The notes under the pieces are model-generated. The model did not search any database and was not told the DNA's origin. It was given only the letters and a program-made list of their open reading frames with translations. From positions 248,001-312,000 of the forward strand of contig JACRPO010000009.1 in the NCBI GenBank assembly GCA_016223165.1: a stretch of DNA of 64,000 nucleotides. The letters are read 5' to 3'. Made by a program: the position numbers and the translations under genes. The first letter of the stretch is position 1. Each line of letters opens with the position of its first letter. Below, in pieces: positions 46,001-54,578 of the stretch. Source of the DNA: Burkholderiales bacterium (GTDB lineage Bacteria > Pseudomonadota > Gammaproteobacteria > Burkholderiales > Burkholderiaceae_C).

Positions 46001-46595
46001 CGAGCAGCTGCGCCTCGCGCTCGGCGGCGGCGCGCAGGTGGTGCATGTGGCGAGCCACTTCAAGTTTGCCGGCGGCGACGCGGAGGGCTCGTACCTGCTG
46101 CTGGGCGACGGGGGCCGCCTCAGCCTCGGCGAGCTGGCCGGCCCGCAATACCGCTTCGATCGCACCGAACTCGTCACGCTGTCGGCGTGCACCACGGGCT
46201 TGAGCGCCGACGACACCTACGGGCAGGAAGTGGACGGGCTGGCCGCGCTGCTGATGGGACAGGGCGCGCCGTCGGTGATCGCCTCGCTATGGGACGTGAA
46301 CGACCGCAGCACTTCGGTGCTCATGGCTTCGATGTATCGCCTGCGCGAGAGCCACAAACTCTCTCGCGTGGTCGCGTTGCAGCAAGCGCAGTTGACGATG
46401 ATCCGCGCCGGCACGGCGGTCGCGAGCCCGCCGCGTGCAGCGAGTCAGGCCCCTGGCCGGGGCGCATCGCGCGTGCGCCTGCCGGGTGACCCAGAGCCTG
46501 GCCCAGGCGAGCGCACCGCGCCCGAAGGGGCAGCGCTCGGCGCGGCGCACCCCTTCTATTGGGCACCGTTCGTCCTGATGGGCAATTGGCTTTGA
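43083..46595 (+). CDS. Exported TPR-CHAT (caspase-clan) protein
   Basis: Signal peptide RRALAGLLLLGAGALPAHAQ; C-terminal CHAT: LSLSGKLRFVPFAALYSGHGWLVERYALAVHPGGTL, His in VVHVASHFKF (46056-46058), Cys in LSACTTGLSAD (46188-46190), GLAALLMGQGAPSVIASLWDVND. Confidence 0.9.
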   Translation: MDNSTRCEPGYELRRALAGLLLLGAGALPAHAQTGIASQLAEPEGEKLLCLPVHGTMNDDTVALRLAAPPLSPQMGAGTLQMIMQRLMGGGLGVTPPASATQGNALAGLAFGSPPATRSLVDGSVDANAGRHAEAQRRLNECAQQAAGQKDSLLEAACRNNLGVSLAAQGQWARARSELEAALKLYRAPRDPPADLPMPQGMGGMLPGSHPAMSAVTQQMLERMSPEQRAAYEAQRPALEEQVRASQSAMSTALASALREGAPRQWREYERLDTLRGMERTLLNLGNLSVAAGRLGEAEPLLEDAMRGRVEGESAACATAVAMDLARLFQRLRRTADIRALMARYRLERGVEARGEPEGVWSSVEMGVVRLAGNRPEGSPAVVSAPAHAPQATNPGDRTELSIDFSFAEAGSRFDDSALARLHQQAAAADAARGPGAFRAWRLLSLRAQAARRPDLQYSAHAALMNLHVRQAETDAAIFHGKRAANLAQAVRAALGDASPSRDTRRAFLRQRRRVYVTLAQLLLDAQRLQEAESVLHVLKEDEGQQFIGSAAGAALGTLALTGPESDATRQDDEAAARLRRGEQGRVAAVAQVPMGANVLLMLKPAQLEVGRIRAGLALPGLAAQLRQRPWRTLAGDEKLRAAAADLQDFFVGPSGRLERFLVHLLEDASAFDPPVAAADRTRLAETLKRVPQIQAELRPLLSVIPVDAASAITTTTRPGGSADAAAPELGPWDFAMAEPAERLWREPREVDRLEARHLQGGFGTAPRSRTAEPTQPLAGVQEETTALMARQPVPTALLYYLTGEQRLDALLVTAKGRRHFRLAVLQSELDAQIDDFAKRLRQPERDLRPAAAALYQRLFAPVAQAMADSGAQVLALSLSGKLRFVPFAALYSGHGWLVERYALAVHPGGTLQGRLRPASPNWRVAAFGASIGDAEFPPLLNVAGEIAGIVRQRGSPGGALPGEAWLDRAFTAEQLRLALGGGAQVVHVASHFKFAGGDAEGSYLLLGDGGRLSLGELAGPQYRFDRTELVTLSACTTGLSADDTYGQEVDGLAALLMGQGAPSVIASLWDVNDRSTSVLMASMYRLRESHKLSRVVALQQAQLTMIRAGTAVASPPRAASQAPGRGASRVRLPGDPEPGPGERTAPEGAALGAAHPFYWAPFVLMGNWL

Positions 46596-46639
46596 CGGCG
46601 GCAGCCACGCTGACGGCGAACCGAACCTTGCCGCGCGCG

Positions 46640-48793
46640 ATGCGCCGCCTCGCTGTCGCGCTCGCGTGCGCGGCCACCGCGACGGCATGTGACGCCACCA
46701 ACCTCGCCCTGCTCGTGGGCGTGAGCCGGTACCCGGACCTCGCGCCAGAACTGCAACTGCGGGCGCCCGCCAACGACGTACGACTGATGCGCGACGTGCT
46801 CGTGCAGCTCGGGTTCGATGCCGCGAACATCGAGATGTTGACCGACGGCAGCGAGGGCGCCCTGCTGCCGACCCATGCCGCCATCCTTGCGGCCCTGCAG
46901 CGTCTGGCTGCGCGGGCGCGTGGCGGCGACTCCGTCTACCTCCACTTCTCGGGCCATGGCAGCCATCAGCCCGTCCGCGAGACCGGTGCGGGCTCGGATG
47001 AGGGCGCGACCCGCTGGCAACCGGTGTTCCTGCCCCGCGATGTGCGTGGGTGGGACGGCAAGGCCGCGACGCCCGTGCCGAACGCCATCCCCGACACCAC
47101 GCTGCGCGACCTGATCGACCGAATCAACGATCGTGGCGCCTTCGTCTTCGCGGTGTTCGATGCCTGCCACTCCGCCCGCCTGGTGCGCGGTTCGTTGCCT
47201 GGCACCGACGGCTCGCGCGTACGCGTGCGCCACGTTCCGCCAGCCGCGCTCGGGGTGGCCTCCGCGCCCGCACAGGAGATGTGGCCGGCGTGGGCGGAGC
47301 CCGGCCGCACCGGGGCGGCGTCCTCTCGCGGTGCGACTTCGGTTGGCGCAACGCCCTCCGACACGAGGCGCGGGCAGGCCGCGTACTTCTACGCGGCGCA
47401 GAGCCTCGAGCTGGCCACTTCGCTGCCGCTGCGCGTTGGCGGCAAGGCCGTGTGGCACGGCCTCCTCAGCTGGCACGTGGCCCAGGCGCTTGCGCTGGGG
47501 GACCCGCTGACGCACCGGCAACTTGGGCAGCACATCTTGTCGCGTTACGACCAGCTGCCGGCTACTTCCGCGACGCCGCTGTTCAGCGGGGACGGACTCG
47601 ACCAGCCGGTGTTCGGGCGGCAGGTGGCAAGCGTTCGCCAGTGGCCGCTCGATCACCTGCAGGGCGAGCTCGTGCTGCCGGCCGGGGCGCTGTCAGGACT
47701 GGCCGAGGGGGCACTGCTGGCCCTACTCGCCGACCCGCTGGCCCCGGCCGCAACTGGCGATGGAACAGGAGCGGCGCGAGGGTCGACCCGGATACCGCGC
47801 GGCACGCTCGGCTTCGTGCGCCTGAAGACGCTCGAGGCGGAGCGTGCGCTGCTGGAGCCCGTGGCTTTGCAGGGCTGGGCGGCACCGATGCCGAACGCGC
47901 TTGCGCCGGGCACCTGGGCCCGGCTGGTGAGCAACCCACTATCGTTCGCGCTGCGAGTTGCTGTCGACCCAGCAGGCTGCCAGGGCAACTGCCTCACCGC
48001 TCGCGCGCTCGCGCGACTGCAACGTGAAGGAGTTCCCGGGGTCGACGTTCGATGGGTCGCGGAAGCGGACGCGGACATCACGTTGCGCAGCACCGATCGC
48101 GGCGTGCATCTGCGTGTCCATGCGATGGGGGGCGCGGATGGCCCCTGGGGCGCACCGGCCCAGGCGCAGAGCGATGCTGCTGCGTTGGATGCGCTCGTAC
48201 AGGAGACCGCCGGTGCGCTGCATCGAGTTGCCCGAATGCGCAATCTGCTGCAGCTGACGGCACGACTGGCGACCCTGCCCCGGCGAGCCGACCTGCAGCT
48301 CACCTTGAAAGCCAGACGGCAAGGCAGCGACGCCGATTTGCCCATCACCAGCGAGCAACTGGTGCCGCTGCGGCCTGGCGACCTGGTCGTGCTGGAGGCG
48401 CGCAATGGGGCCGGCGACCCCGTCGACCTGGCCGCCTTCTGGCTGAGCGCAGACCAGAGCATCCGCCGCCTCTTTCCCCTCGACGCACGTGACACCCCCC
48501 GCCTCGGCTCAGGCGAAAGACTGCGACCGTTCGGAGTACGCATCGACCCGGGCAGCGCAGGCACAGAGCGCCTGCTCGTGCTGAGCATGCCGATGCGCCG
48601 CGGGCACGAGGCGAGCGATTTCCGCTTCCTTGAACAGTCACCGCTCGCACGCCTGCGCGGCGATGTGGATACTGAGTTGCAGGCGCTTTTCGACGCCTGT
48701 TTCGCCGACTATCGGTCGCGCGGCGAAGCGACAGCTGCACTGCCCGTGGAACAACTCGGCATGCAGATGTTCTCGTTCCGCATCGGCCCATAG
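46640..48793 (+). CDS. Exported caspase-like (peptidase C14) protein with DUF4384-like C-terminus
   Basis: LALLVGVSRYPDL, His in YLHFSGHGSHQ (46955-46957), Cys in FAVFDACHSARLVRG (47165-47167); N-terminal hydrophobic signal MRRLAVALACAATATAC; C-term LRPGDLVVLEARNGAGDPVDLAAFWLSADQSIRRLFP. Confidence 0.88.
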   Translation: MRRLAVALACAATATACDATNLALLVGVSRYPDLAPELQLRAPANDVRLMRDVLVQLGFDAANIEMLTDGSEGALLPTHAAILAALQRLAARARGGDSVYLHFSGHGSHQPVRETGAGSDEGATRWQPVFLPRDVRGWDGKAATPVPNAIPDTTLRDLIDRINDRGAFVFAVFDACHSARLVRGSLPGTDGSRVRVRHVPPAALGVASAPAQEMWPAWAEPGRTGAASSRGATSVGATPSDTRRGQAAYFYAAQSLELATSLPLRVGGKAVWHGLLSWHVAQALALGDPLTHRQLGQHILSRYDQLPATSATPLFSGDGLDQPVFGRQVASVRQWPLDHLQGELVLPAGALSGLAEGALLALLADPLAPAATGDGTGAARGSTRIPRGTLGFVRLKTLEAERALLEPVALQGWAAPMPNALAPGTWARLVSNPLSFALRVAVDPAGCQGNCLTARALARLQREGVPGVDVRWVAEADADITLRSTDRGVHLRVHAMGGADGPWGAPAQAQSDAAALDALVQETAGALHRVARMRNLLQLTARLATLPRRADLQLTLKARRQGSDADLPITSEQLVPLRPGDLVVLEARNGAGDPVDLAAFWLSADQSIRRLFPLDARDTPRLGSGERLRPFGVRIDPGSAGTERLLVLSMPMRRGHEASDFRFLEQSPLARLRGDVDTELQALFDACFADYRSRGEATAALPVEQLGMQMFSFRIGP

Positions 48794-48855
48794 CAGACCA
48801 GGAACCCCGCTCAGCGTGGGCAATTGCGAGGGGCGTGCGTCAAGCAGAGGCATCC

Positions 48856-49686
48856 TCAGCCCGCCCGCAGCCCCCGATCTCTCGCTTCGTGCAGCGCATG
48901 CAGCGTGATCTTCCTCACCTCCACCTGGCTCTGGCCGATGTGCCCGCGCAGCACCATCAGCGCCTGCTCGGCCTTGCGCTGAATGATGGCGCGCAGGATC
49001 TTGGCGTGCTCCTGGTAGGTGGCCTCGATGCGGTCGTCGCGCGTGAAGTCCAGGCGGCGCACGATGCGGATGCGCTCGGTCACGTCCCAGTGCACGCGCG
49101 CCATCTCGGCGTTGCCGGTGGCGCGCACGAGCGTGGCGTGGAACTGCTCGTCGAGCGCGCCGACCTCGGCGCCGCTGGTCAGGCGCTCGGCGGCGGGCAC
49201 GAGCCAGACGCGCTTGAGCGCCTCCAGCTCGGCGGGCGTGGAGCTGGCCGCACACAGGCGCGCCACGCAGGCCGTCTCGAGCACGACGCGCAGGTCGTAC
49301 AGCTGCTCGAGGCGGTCGAAGTCGATCGGCTGCACGAACCAGCCGCTCTTGCTCTCGACATCGATGAGCCCCTCGTTGCGCAGGCGGAACAACGCCTCGC
49401 GCACCGGCGTGCGGCTGACGCCCAGGTGCTGCGCCATCTCGGCCTCGGAGAAGCGGTCGCCGGGCACGAGCATGAAGTCGTGCATCTGCTGCTTGAGGGC
49501 GGCGTAGACCTGCTCGGCCAGCGGTTGTCGTGTCGGTTGCCGTGTCGGTTGGCGCGCCGGCTGGCGTGCGGGCCGCGGCTGCGCCGGCGGCCCGGCCGTC
49601 GCGACGGTCGCGGCGGTCGCGGCGGTCGCGGCGGTCGCGGCCGATGACGCCACGGCAACGGGCGGGTTGGCGACGACGGAGCGCAT
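48856..49686 (-). CDS. GntR-family (FadR/FCD) transcriptional regulator
   Basis: MAQHLGVSRTPVREALFRLRNEGLIDVESKSGWFVQPID HTH plus FCD ligand domain; low-complexity N-terminal extension. Confidence 0.9.
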   Translation of the reverse strand: MRSVVANPPVAVASSAATAATAATAATVATAGPPAQPRPARQPARQPTRQPTRQPLAEQVYAALKQQMHDFMLVPGDRFSEAEMAQHLGVSRTPVREALFRLRNEGLIDVESKSGWFVQPIDFDRLEQLYDLRVVLETACVARLCAASSTPAELEALKRVWLVPAAERLTSGAEVGALDEQFHATLVRATGNAEMARVHWDVTERIRIVRRLDFTRDDRIEATYQEHAKILRAIIQRKAEQALMVLRGHIGQSQVEVRKITLHALHEARDRGLRAG

Positions 49687-49689
49687 GAC

Positions 49690-50865
49690 CTAGTCTGCCA
49701 TCAGCACCGGCAGCGGCCATTGCACGCCGAACCGCGCGACATGGCAGGCCGCAAGATGCTCCCGGTCGTGGCGCAAGTCGTGGCCCGGAGAGCGGCTCGC
49801 AGCGCGGCCCGTCTGGCTTCCCGGGTGGCTTCCCGGGTGGCTTCCCGGGTGGCTTCCCGGTGGGTGCCCCGGCTGCGCCGCCCCCGCCTGCAGCGGCGGC
49901 GCCTCGCGCGAGCAGCGTTCGTGCGCCAGCGGGCAGCGGCTGGCGAAGCGGCACACCTGCGGCGGCGGGTCGATCGGGCTCGACACCTCGCCGGCCAGGC
50001 GCACGCGCGGCCCGTGCCCGGGAATGGCCGACAGCAGCGCCTGCGTGTACGGATGCGCCGGCTGCGCGAAGACCTCGGCCGAGTCGCCGACCTCGACGAT
50101 GCGCCCGAGGTACATCACGGCGACGCGGTCGGTGAGCAGGCGCACGACGTTGAGGTCGTGCGAGACGAAGAGCGTCGTCAGCCCGAGCTCGCGGCGCAGC
50201 CGGTCGAGCAGCTGCAGCACGACGGCCTGCACGCTGACGTCGAGCGCCGCCGTCGGCTCGTCGAGGATCAGGAGGCGCGGCCGCGGCGCAAGCGCGCGTG
50301 CGATGCCCACGCGCGCCTTCTGCCCGCCCGAGAGCTGGTGCGGAAAGCGCGACAGCAGCTCCAGCGGCAGCCCCACCTGCGCCGCCACCTCGTCGACGCG
50401 CGCATCGGCGCTGGCGCGGTCCATGCCGGCGAGCAGCAGGCATGGTTCGCGGATCGTGTCGCGCGCCGTGAAGCGCGGGTTCAGGCTGTCGCTCGGGTCC
50501 TGGAAGACCATCTGGATCAACGCCCGCTCGGGCCGGCGCGCGAAGCCGGCGCTGCCGAGCTCGGCGAGGTCGACGCCGTCGAAGACGATGCGGCCGCTGC
50601 TCGGGTCGAGCAGGCGGGCCAGCAGGCGCACCAGCGTGCTCTTGCCGCAGCCCGATTCACCGACGAGGCCGAAGCTCTCGCCGGCGCGGATGTGGAACGA
50701 GAGGTCGTCCACCGCGTGCAGGAACGAGCCGCGCCGGCCGGCGACCGCAAAGCGCTTGCTCAGGCGCTCGACCTGCAGCAGCGGTGCGGCGGCAGTGGCG
50801 TCGACAGCCCGGGCGCCGGCTTCGATGGCGCCCGCCGTCACGGGTGGGGCCACGGCCCTATCCAC
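49690..50865 (-). CDS. Peptide-type ABC transporter ATP-binding protein (DppF-like)
   Basis: [62 protein letters not shown] start overlapping the preceding gene; C-terminal PGSHPGSHPGSHPGSQTG repeat. Confidence 0.9.
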   Translation of the reverse strand: MDRAVAPPVTAGAIEAGARAVDATAAAPLLQVERLSKRFAVAGRRGSFLHAVDDLSFHIRAGESFGLVGESGCGKSTLVRLLARLLDPSSGRIVFDGVDLAELGSAGFARRPERALIQMVFQDPSDSLNPRFTARDTIREPCLLLAGMDRASADARVDEVAAQVGLPLELLSRFPHQLSGGQKARVGIARALAPRPRLLILDEPTAALDVSVQAVVLQLLDRLRRELGLTTLFVSHDLNVVRLLTDRVAVMYLGRIVEVGDSAEVFAQPAHPYTQALLSAIPGHGPRVRLAGEVSSPIDPPPQVCRFASRCPLAHERCSREAPPLQAGAAQPGHPPGSHPGSHPGSHPGSQTGRAASRSPGHDLRHDREHLAACHVARFGVQWPLPVLMAD

Positions 50866-51913
50866 GGACGGCCTCCGGGAACACGCCCTCCGCTTCGTCG
50901 AGCGGGTGCCAGCAGGCCACCGCGTGCGCCTCGTCGCCGCGCATCGCCGGCAGCGGCCCGCGGCAGACCTCGCTCGCACGCGTGCAGCGCTCGCTGAAGC
51001 GGCAAGAGGGCAGATCAGACCGGCGCAGGTCGGGCAGGTTACCGGGCACCGGCGCCAGCGAGTCGAGGGTGCCCTGCACGTCGGGCGTGGACGACATCAG
51101 GCGCGCCGTGTACGGGTGGCGCGGCGCGGCGAAGAGGGCGCGCGTCGGTGCCGCCTCCACCGCATGGCCGGCATGCATGACGACGATGCGGTCGCAGTAT
51201 TCGGCGGCCAGGCCGAGGTCGTGCGTGATGAAGAGCGTCGCCATCTGCCGCTCGCGCGCGAGGCCCGTGATGAGGTCCATCACCGCCGCCTGCGTGGTGA
51301 CGTCCAGGCCCGTGGTCGGCTCGTCGGCGATGAGCAGGCTCGGCCGGCACGCCAGCGCGATGGCGATCATCACGCGCTGGCACATGCCGCCCGAGAGCTC
51401 GAACGGGTAGGCGTGATACCGCCGCTCGGGGTCGGCAATGGCCACCTCGCGCAACGCCTGCACGGCGCGCGCGCGCAGCCCCTTGCCGAGCTCGAGGCCG
51501 GTGCCGCTGCCCAGGCGCGTGGGTGCGGCATGGCGGCGCAGCACGTCCTCGATCTGCAGGCCGACGGTGCGGATCGGGTTGAGCGCCGTGCGCGGGCTCT
51601 GGAAGATCATCGAGATCTCGCGCCCGCGCAGGTCGGCGAGCGTGCGCGCATCGGCGCGCAGCAGGTCGAGGCCGCCGAAGACGGCGCGGCCGCTCGTGAT
51701 GCGCGCCGCCGCGTCGGAGATGCCGAGCATCGCGTAGCTCAGCACCGACTTGCCCGAGCCGCTCTCGCCGACGAGGCCGACGATCTCGCCCTTGTGCAGG
51801 CGCAGGTTGACATGCTCCAGTGCGTGCACGGTGCCGCTGCGGGTGCGGAACTCGAGGCCGAGGTCCTCGACCTCGAGCAGCGGCACGGGTGCGGCTGTGG
51901 CGCCGGCGGTCAT
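50858..51913 (-). CDS. Peptide-type ABC transporter ATP-binding protein (DppD-like)
   Basis: GLVGESGSGKSVLSYAMLGI, FELSGGMCQRVMIAIALACRPSLLIADEPTTGLDVTTQ. Confidence 0.92.
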   Translation of the reverse strand: MTAGATAAPVPLLEVEDLGLEFRTRSGTVHALEHVNLRLHKGEIVGLVGESGSGKSVLSYAMLGISDAAARITSGRAVFGGLDLLRADARTLADLRGREISMIFQSPRTALNPIRTVGLQIEDVLRRHAAPTRLGSGTGLELGKGLRARAVQALREVAIADPERRYHAYPFELSGGMCQRVMIAIALACRPSLLIADEPTTGLDVTTQAAVMDLITGLARERQMATLFITHDLGLAAEYCDRIVVMHAGHAVEAAPTRALFAAPRHPYTARLMSSTPDVQGTLDSLAPVPGNLPDLRRSDLPSCRFSERCTRASEVCRGPLPAMRGDEAHAVACWHPLDEAEGVFPEAVRG

Positions 51914-52758
51914 GTCCTGCGCCTCGGGTCGAAGATGTCGCGCAGCGCATCGCCGAGCAGGTTGAAGGTGAACACGGCCAGCATCAGCATCGCGCCGGGA
52001 AAGAAGCTCACCCACCATTCGCCGCTGACGATGAAGGCCGCACCCTCGGCGACGAGGATGCCCCACTCGGGCTCGGGCGGGCGCACGCCCAGGCCGATGA
52101 AGCTCAGGCCCGCGGCATTGAGGATGGCCCAGCCCATGTTCAGGCTCACCTGCACCATGGCCGGCGGCAGCGCATTGGGAAACAGGTGCACGGCGAGGAT
52201 GCGCGCATTGCCGTTGCCGGCCAGCCGCGCCGCCTCCACCCAGCCGGCGCCGCGGCGCACGTTGGCCTCGGCGCGCGCGACGCGGATGTAGAAGGGCAGG
52301 TTGATGATGGCCGTGGCGAGCACGATGTTGCCCACGGTGTTGCCGAGCGCCGCGACGATGCCCATGGCGAGCACGAAGAGCGGGAAGGCCATCACCGTGT
52401 CGGCCGTGCGCGTGACGATGCGCTCCCACCAGCCGCCGAAGAAGCCCGCCGCCAGGCCGAGCGGCATGCCGATGAGAAAGCTCAGCAGCACCGCCGCGAA
52501 GGCGATGCCCAGGTCCAGCCGCGTCGCGACGATGACGCGCGAGAAGATGTCGCGCCCGAGCGCATCGGTGCCGAACCAGTGCGACCGTGACGGCGCCTGC
52601 AGGGCCGCGGTGGCGTCGCTCGCCAGCGGGTCGTAGGGCACGAGCACGGGGCCGAGCAGCGCCAGCACGACGAAGACGAGGAAGAGCCCCGCGGCCACGA
52701 GCGTGACCGGGTTTTCCGAGAGCACGTGGCGGATATGCGCCGCGGTGGTATTGCTCAT
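51910..52758 (-). CDS. Peptide-type ABC transporter permease (DppC-like)
   Basis: FGTDALGRDIFSRVIVATRLDLGIAF, LNMGWAILNAAGLSFIGLGVRPPEPEWGILVAEG. Confidence 0.93.
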   Translation of the reverse strand: MSNTTAAHIRHVLSENPVTLVAAGLFLVFVVLALLGPVLVPYDPLASDATAALQAPSRSHWFGTDALGRDIFSRVIVATRLDLGIAFAAVLLSFLIGMPLGLAAGFFGGWWERIVTRTADTVMAFPLFVLAMGIVAALGNTVGNIVLATAIINLPFYIRVARAEANVRRGAGWVEAARLAGNGNARILAVHLFPNALPPAMVQVSLNMGWAILNAAGLSFIGLGVRPPEPEWGILVAEGAAFIVSGEWWVSFFPGAMLMLAVFTFNLLGDALRDIFDPRRRT

Positions 52759-52768
52759 GGCCGGCCGC

Positions 52769-53782
52769 TCATGATTCGATCTTCACGCGGGGGTCGATGG
52801 CCACGTACAGCAGGTCGATGGCCAGGTTCAGCAGCACGAAGAGCAGGCCCATCGTCAGCACGAAGCCCTGCACCGGCGCGTAGTCGCTGGCGGTGAGTGC
52901 GTCGATGGCGTAGCTGCCCACGCCCGGCCAGCCGAACACCTTCTCGATGACGACCGAGCTGCCGATCATGAAGCCGAAGACCATGCCGAGCGTCGTCACT
53001 ACCGGCAGCAGCGCGTTGCGCAGCGCGTATCGCACCAGCACCGTCGTCGCCGAGAGGCCGCTCGCACGCGCCGTGCGCACGAAGTCGCTCGACAGCACCG
53101 ACAGCATCGAGGCGCGCGTCATGCGCGCGATCGGTGCCAGCACGAAGATGCCCATCGTCAGCACCGGCAAGATGAGTTGGCGCAGGCTCGCCCACCAGAC
53201 CGCGCCGTCGCCGGCGATGGCCGCATCGACGAGGTAGAAGCCGCTCACCAGCGGCGGCGGCGAGAACACCGGGTCGAGCCGGCCGAGCGGCGAAGGCGCC
53301 CAACCGAGCAGGAAGTAGAAGACGTAGGCGAGCAGCAGGCCCGTGAAGAAGGTCGGCAGCGAGACACCGGCCGTCGTGATGAGGCGCGCCACCTGGTCGA
53401 TCCACGAGCCCGGCCGCGTGGCCGCGGCGACGCCCAGCGGGATGGCGATGGCGCAGGCGAACACCAGCGCCAGCAGCACCATCTCGAGCGATGCCGGCAG
53501 CCGCTGCAGCAGCTCCTGCAGCACCGGCTGCCCGGTCGTGAGCGAAAGCCCGAAGTCGCCGCGCGCGAGGTCGGCGACATAACGGAAGAACTGCTCGGGC
53601 AGAGAACGGTCGAGGCCGAGCTGGTGGCGCACCTGCTCCACCGCCTCCTTCGTCGCCGAGGCACCGGCGAAGTAGGCGGCCGGGTCGCCGGGGATGGCAC
53701 GCGTGAGCACGAAGGTGATGACGATGACGCCGGCGATGTTGGGCAGCGCGGCGAGCAGGCGGCGGAGCACGGTGCGCAGCAT
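52769..53782 (-). CDS. Peptide-type ABC transporter permease (DppB-like)
   Basis: MLRTVLRRLLAALPNIAGVIVITFVLTRAIPGDPA..., RASMLSVLSSDFVRTARASGLSATTVLVRYALRNALLPVVTTLG. Confidence 0.93.
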   Translation of the reverse strand: MLRTVLRRLLAALPNIAGVIVITFVLTRAIPGDPAAYFAGASATKEAVEQVRHQLGLDRSLPEQFFRYVADLARGDFGLSLTTGQPVLQELLQRLPASLEMVLLALVFACAIAIPLGVAAATRPGSWIDQVARLITTAGVSLPTFFTGLLLAYVFYFLLGWAPSPLGRLDPVFSPPPLVSGFYLVDAAIAGDGAVWWASLRQLILPVLTMGIFVLAPIARMTRASMLSVLSSDFVRTARASGLSATTVLVRYALRNALLPVVTTLGMVFGFMIGSSVVIEKVFGWPGVGSYAIDALTASDYAPVQGFVLTMGLLFVLLNLAIDLLYVAIDPRVKIES

Positions 53783-53810
53783 GGGCGGGCTCGAATCTGG
53801 TCTGGCCGTG

Positions 53811-54578
53811 TCAGCGGCCGGGCGGGCTCGGGGCCACGTTCGTGGGCGGGGGCGGCGGCGCTGTCGCGGGCGCCGGCTCGGGCAACGCGCGCAGCACCGC
53901 CGCCAGCGGCGCCGCCCAGCCGACGATGCCGCCCTGCGCCACGATCATCTCGATGGCGCTGTCCTTGAAGTGCGGGAAGTAGCTGGCCGTCGCCTCCTCG
54001 ACGAGCAGGCTGTCGTAGCCGCGGTCGTTGGCCTCGCGCATGGTCGTCTGCACGCAGACCTCGGTGGTGACGCCGGCGAAGACGAGGTGGCTCACGTCGA
54101 AAGCGGTGAGGCGCCCTTGCAGCGGCGTGGCGTGGAAGGCGCCCTTGCCCGGCTTGTCGATCACCACCTCGCCCGGCAGCGGCGCCAGCGCCGGCACGAT
54201 GTCGCAGCCGGGCTCGCCGCGCACGAGCAGGCGGCCCATCGGGCCATGGTCGCCGATGCGCAGCCGGGGGTTGCCGCGCGTGCGCTTGGCCGGTGGGCAA
54301 TCGGAGAGATCCGGCGCGTGCGATTCGCGCGTGTGCACCACCGGCCAGCCGCGCGCGCGCCAGGCGTCGAGCAGCGCGCGCGTCGGTGCGACGGCCGCTT
54401 CGAGGCGCGAGACATCGTTGCCGAGCGAGGCGCCGAAGCCGCCGGGCTCGATGAAGTCGCGCTGCATGTCGATGATGACGAGCGCGGCCCGGCCGGGCGG
54501 AAAGGTGAAGGCGAAGGGGCGCGCGGCGATCGTCACGAGCGCCGTCGGTGGCGCGGTGGCCGTGTGGTCGTCGCTCAT
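53811..54578 (-). CDS. Isochorismatase-family cysteine hydrolase (BiuH-like paralog)
   Basis: [17 protein letters not shown] (Asp), [13 protein letters not shown] (Lys), [22 protein letters not shown] (Cys). Confidence 0.9.
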   Translation of the reverse strand: MSDDHTATAPPTALVTIAARPFAFTFPPGRAALVIIDMQRDFIEPGGFGASLGNDVSRLEAAVAPTRALLDAWRARGWPVVHTRESHAPDLSDCPPAKRTRGNPRLRIGDHGPMGRLLVRGEPGCDIVPALAPLPGEVVIDKPGKGAFHATPLQGRLTAFDVSHLVFAGVTTEVCVQTTMREANDRGYDSLLVEEATASYFPHFKDSAIEMIVAQGGIVGWAAPLAAVLRALPEPAPATAPPPPPTNVAPSPPGR

